From positions 1-7,952 of the forward strand of contig JAEZDR010000076.1 in NCBI GenBank assembly GCA_023433265.1: a stretch of DNA of 7,952 nucleotides, written 5' to 3'. The notes beneath the pieces were generated by a model that saw nothing but the letters and a program-made list of their open reading frames with translations, made no database searches and had not been told where the DNA came from. The stretch is from Bacteroidota bacterium (GTDB taxonomy: Bacteria; Bacteroidota; Bacteroidia; Chitinophagales; Chitinophagaceae). Below are positions 7,444 to 7,952 of this stretch, in pieces. The position numbers and the translations under genes were made by a program. Within the stretch, counting starts at the first letter, position 1. Every line of letters starts with the position of its first letter.

Positions 7444-7504
7444 GAGCAATGAATTTAAACGTGAAAATAAGCTTTAGCAGAAAAGGGTGATAGCGTCGCT
7501 AACC

Positions 7505-7952
7505 TTAGTCGGTCATTTTGAAGATGTCGGAATCGGTAGACAGCCAGGTGAGAGTGAGGTCTTGGAACGTCCTGAAAAAAACTGTAAGAGGTATTTCCAC
7601 GGCTTCTTTTTTGAAGCTACCGAATATCTTGCCCTCTTCAGCAAAGTCGAATGCCTCTAAACGGAGTACTTCGCTAAAATCTACTTCGCCAAGTCCCCAC
7701 CATTTAAACATGGCTTCCTTGGCACTCCAGGCTATGGCCTGCCTTCTTAGTTTTTCTACGCCTGATTCGATAAAAGTCAGCTCCTCGGGGTGGAGGAACT
7801 TGTGAGAAATCTTCTCTATCTTATCGGTAAACAATTCGATGTCTATCCCAACCCGTTTATCTGTGCTTACGATAACCGCAGCGTAGTTTGCACAGTGGGA
7901 TATAGAAAAATGAAACTGGTGATTAGGTAAGAAAGGCTTCTTTGTGTCTGCA
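7505..7952 (-). CDS. 4'-phosphopantetheinyl transferase (Sfp-type), partial, 5' end outside window
   Basis: Moves the phosphopantetheine arm of coenzyme A onto a conserved Ser of carrier proteins of fatty-acid, polyketide or peptide synthases. The frame stays open to the right edge, so the start lies beyond it; 148 residues plus stop are visible. In this fragment: the FHFSISH substrate-loop motif (13-19), the metal ligands D37 and E39 in GIDIE (35-39), and AWSAKEAMFKWWG with W75, K78, E79 and K83, the W-x-x-K-E-x-x-x-K catalytic helix. These mark the Sfp/AcpT group rather than the shorter AcpS type. An Sfp-type protein of about 200-230 residues would lack roughly 50-80 N-terminal residues here. 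The carrier-protein partner is not in the window. Its stop is 61 bases before the DUF72 gene. Confidence 0.92.
   Translation of the reverse strand, partial: ADTKKPFLPNHQFHFSISHCANYAAVIVSTDKRVGIDIELFTDKIEKISHKFLHPEELTFIESGVEKLRRQAIAWSAKEAMFKWWGLGEVDFSEVLRLEAFDFAEEGKIFGSFKKEAVEIPLTVFFRTFQDLTLTWLSTDSDIFKMTD

Noticed and set aside
7491..7501. TAGCG-T-CGCTA palindrome between the phosphopantetheinyl transferase and DUF72 genes
   Set aside because: The one-base centre cannot form an RNA hairpin loop, and a single 5-bp dyad is too short to call an operator.
7832..7834. Apparent TTG start for the phosphopantetheinyl transferase
   Set aside because: That codon is Leu within the conserved GIDIEL segment; the frame and the FHFSISH motif continue upstream to the window edge.

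Overview
The window looks like ordinary chromosomal sequence from a Bacteroidota bacterium, most likely a relative of the Chitinophagaceae. This rests on the feel of the proteins (short lipoproteins ending their signal peptide in LFSC or LSSC, a Bacteroidetes-type DnaG, a DUF72 protein with a Bacteroidetes-style N-terminal lead), the moderate G+C content and the lack of clear Shine-Dalgarno sequences. It is inference from protein character, not from a marker gene search. I see no mobile element, CRISPR array, tRNA or rRNA.

Every gene I can support lies on the minus strand, so transcription runs from high to low coordinates. In that order: the 3' part of an Sfp-type 4'-phosphopantetheinyl transferase gene cut by the right edge (7505-7952); a DUF72 (YecE-like) TIM-barrel protein (6562-7443); DNA primase dnaG (4575-6491); a 171-base spacer; a small lipoprotein (4158-4403); an ATP-grasp-like protein (2877-4079); a 180-residue conserved-looking protein with a Tudor/SH3-like N-terminus (2323-2865); a 56-residue Gln-rich microprotein (2100-2270); a YD-repeat-like surface lipoprotein (1203-2054); and a dipeptide epimerase of the enolase superfamily that must use a TTG start (120-1160). 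The last 119 bases at the left edge hold no gene.

Functionally the window is a mixture: replication priming (DnaG), carrier-protein activation (phosphopantetheinyl transferase), probable murein-peptide recycling (epimerase), two envelope lipoproteins and several proteins of unknown role. The closest thing to an undescribed unit is the tightly spaced ATP-grasp-like / Tudor-like / microprotein group at 2100-4079. The first two are separated by 11 bases and are probably co-transcribed. No substrate can be assigned from sequence alone.

Three apparent starts were moved: the lipoprotein to ATG 2054, the DUF72 protein to ATG 7443, and the phosphopantetheinyl transferase to beyond the window. Searching the intergenic spacers for the Bacteroidetes -7 element TAnnTTTG gave no convincing promoter.
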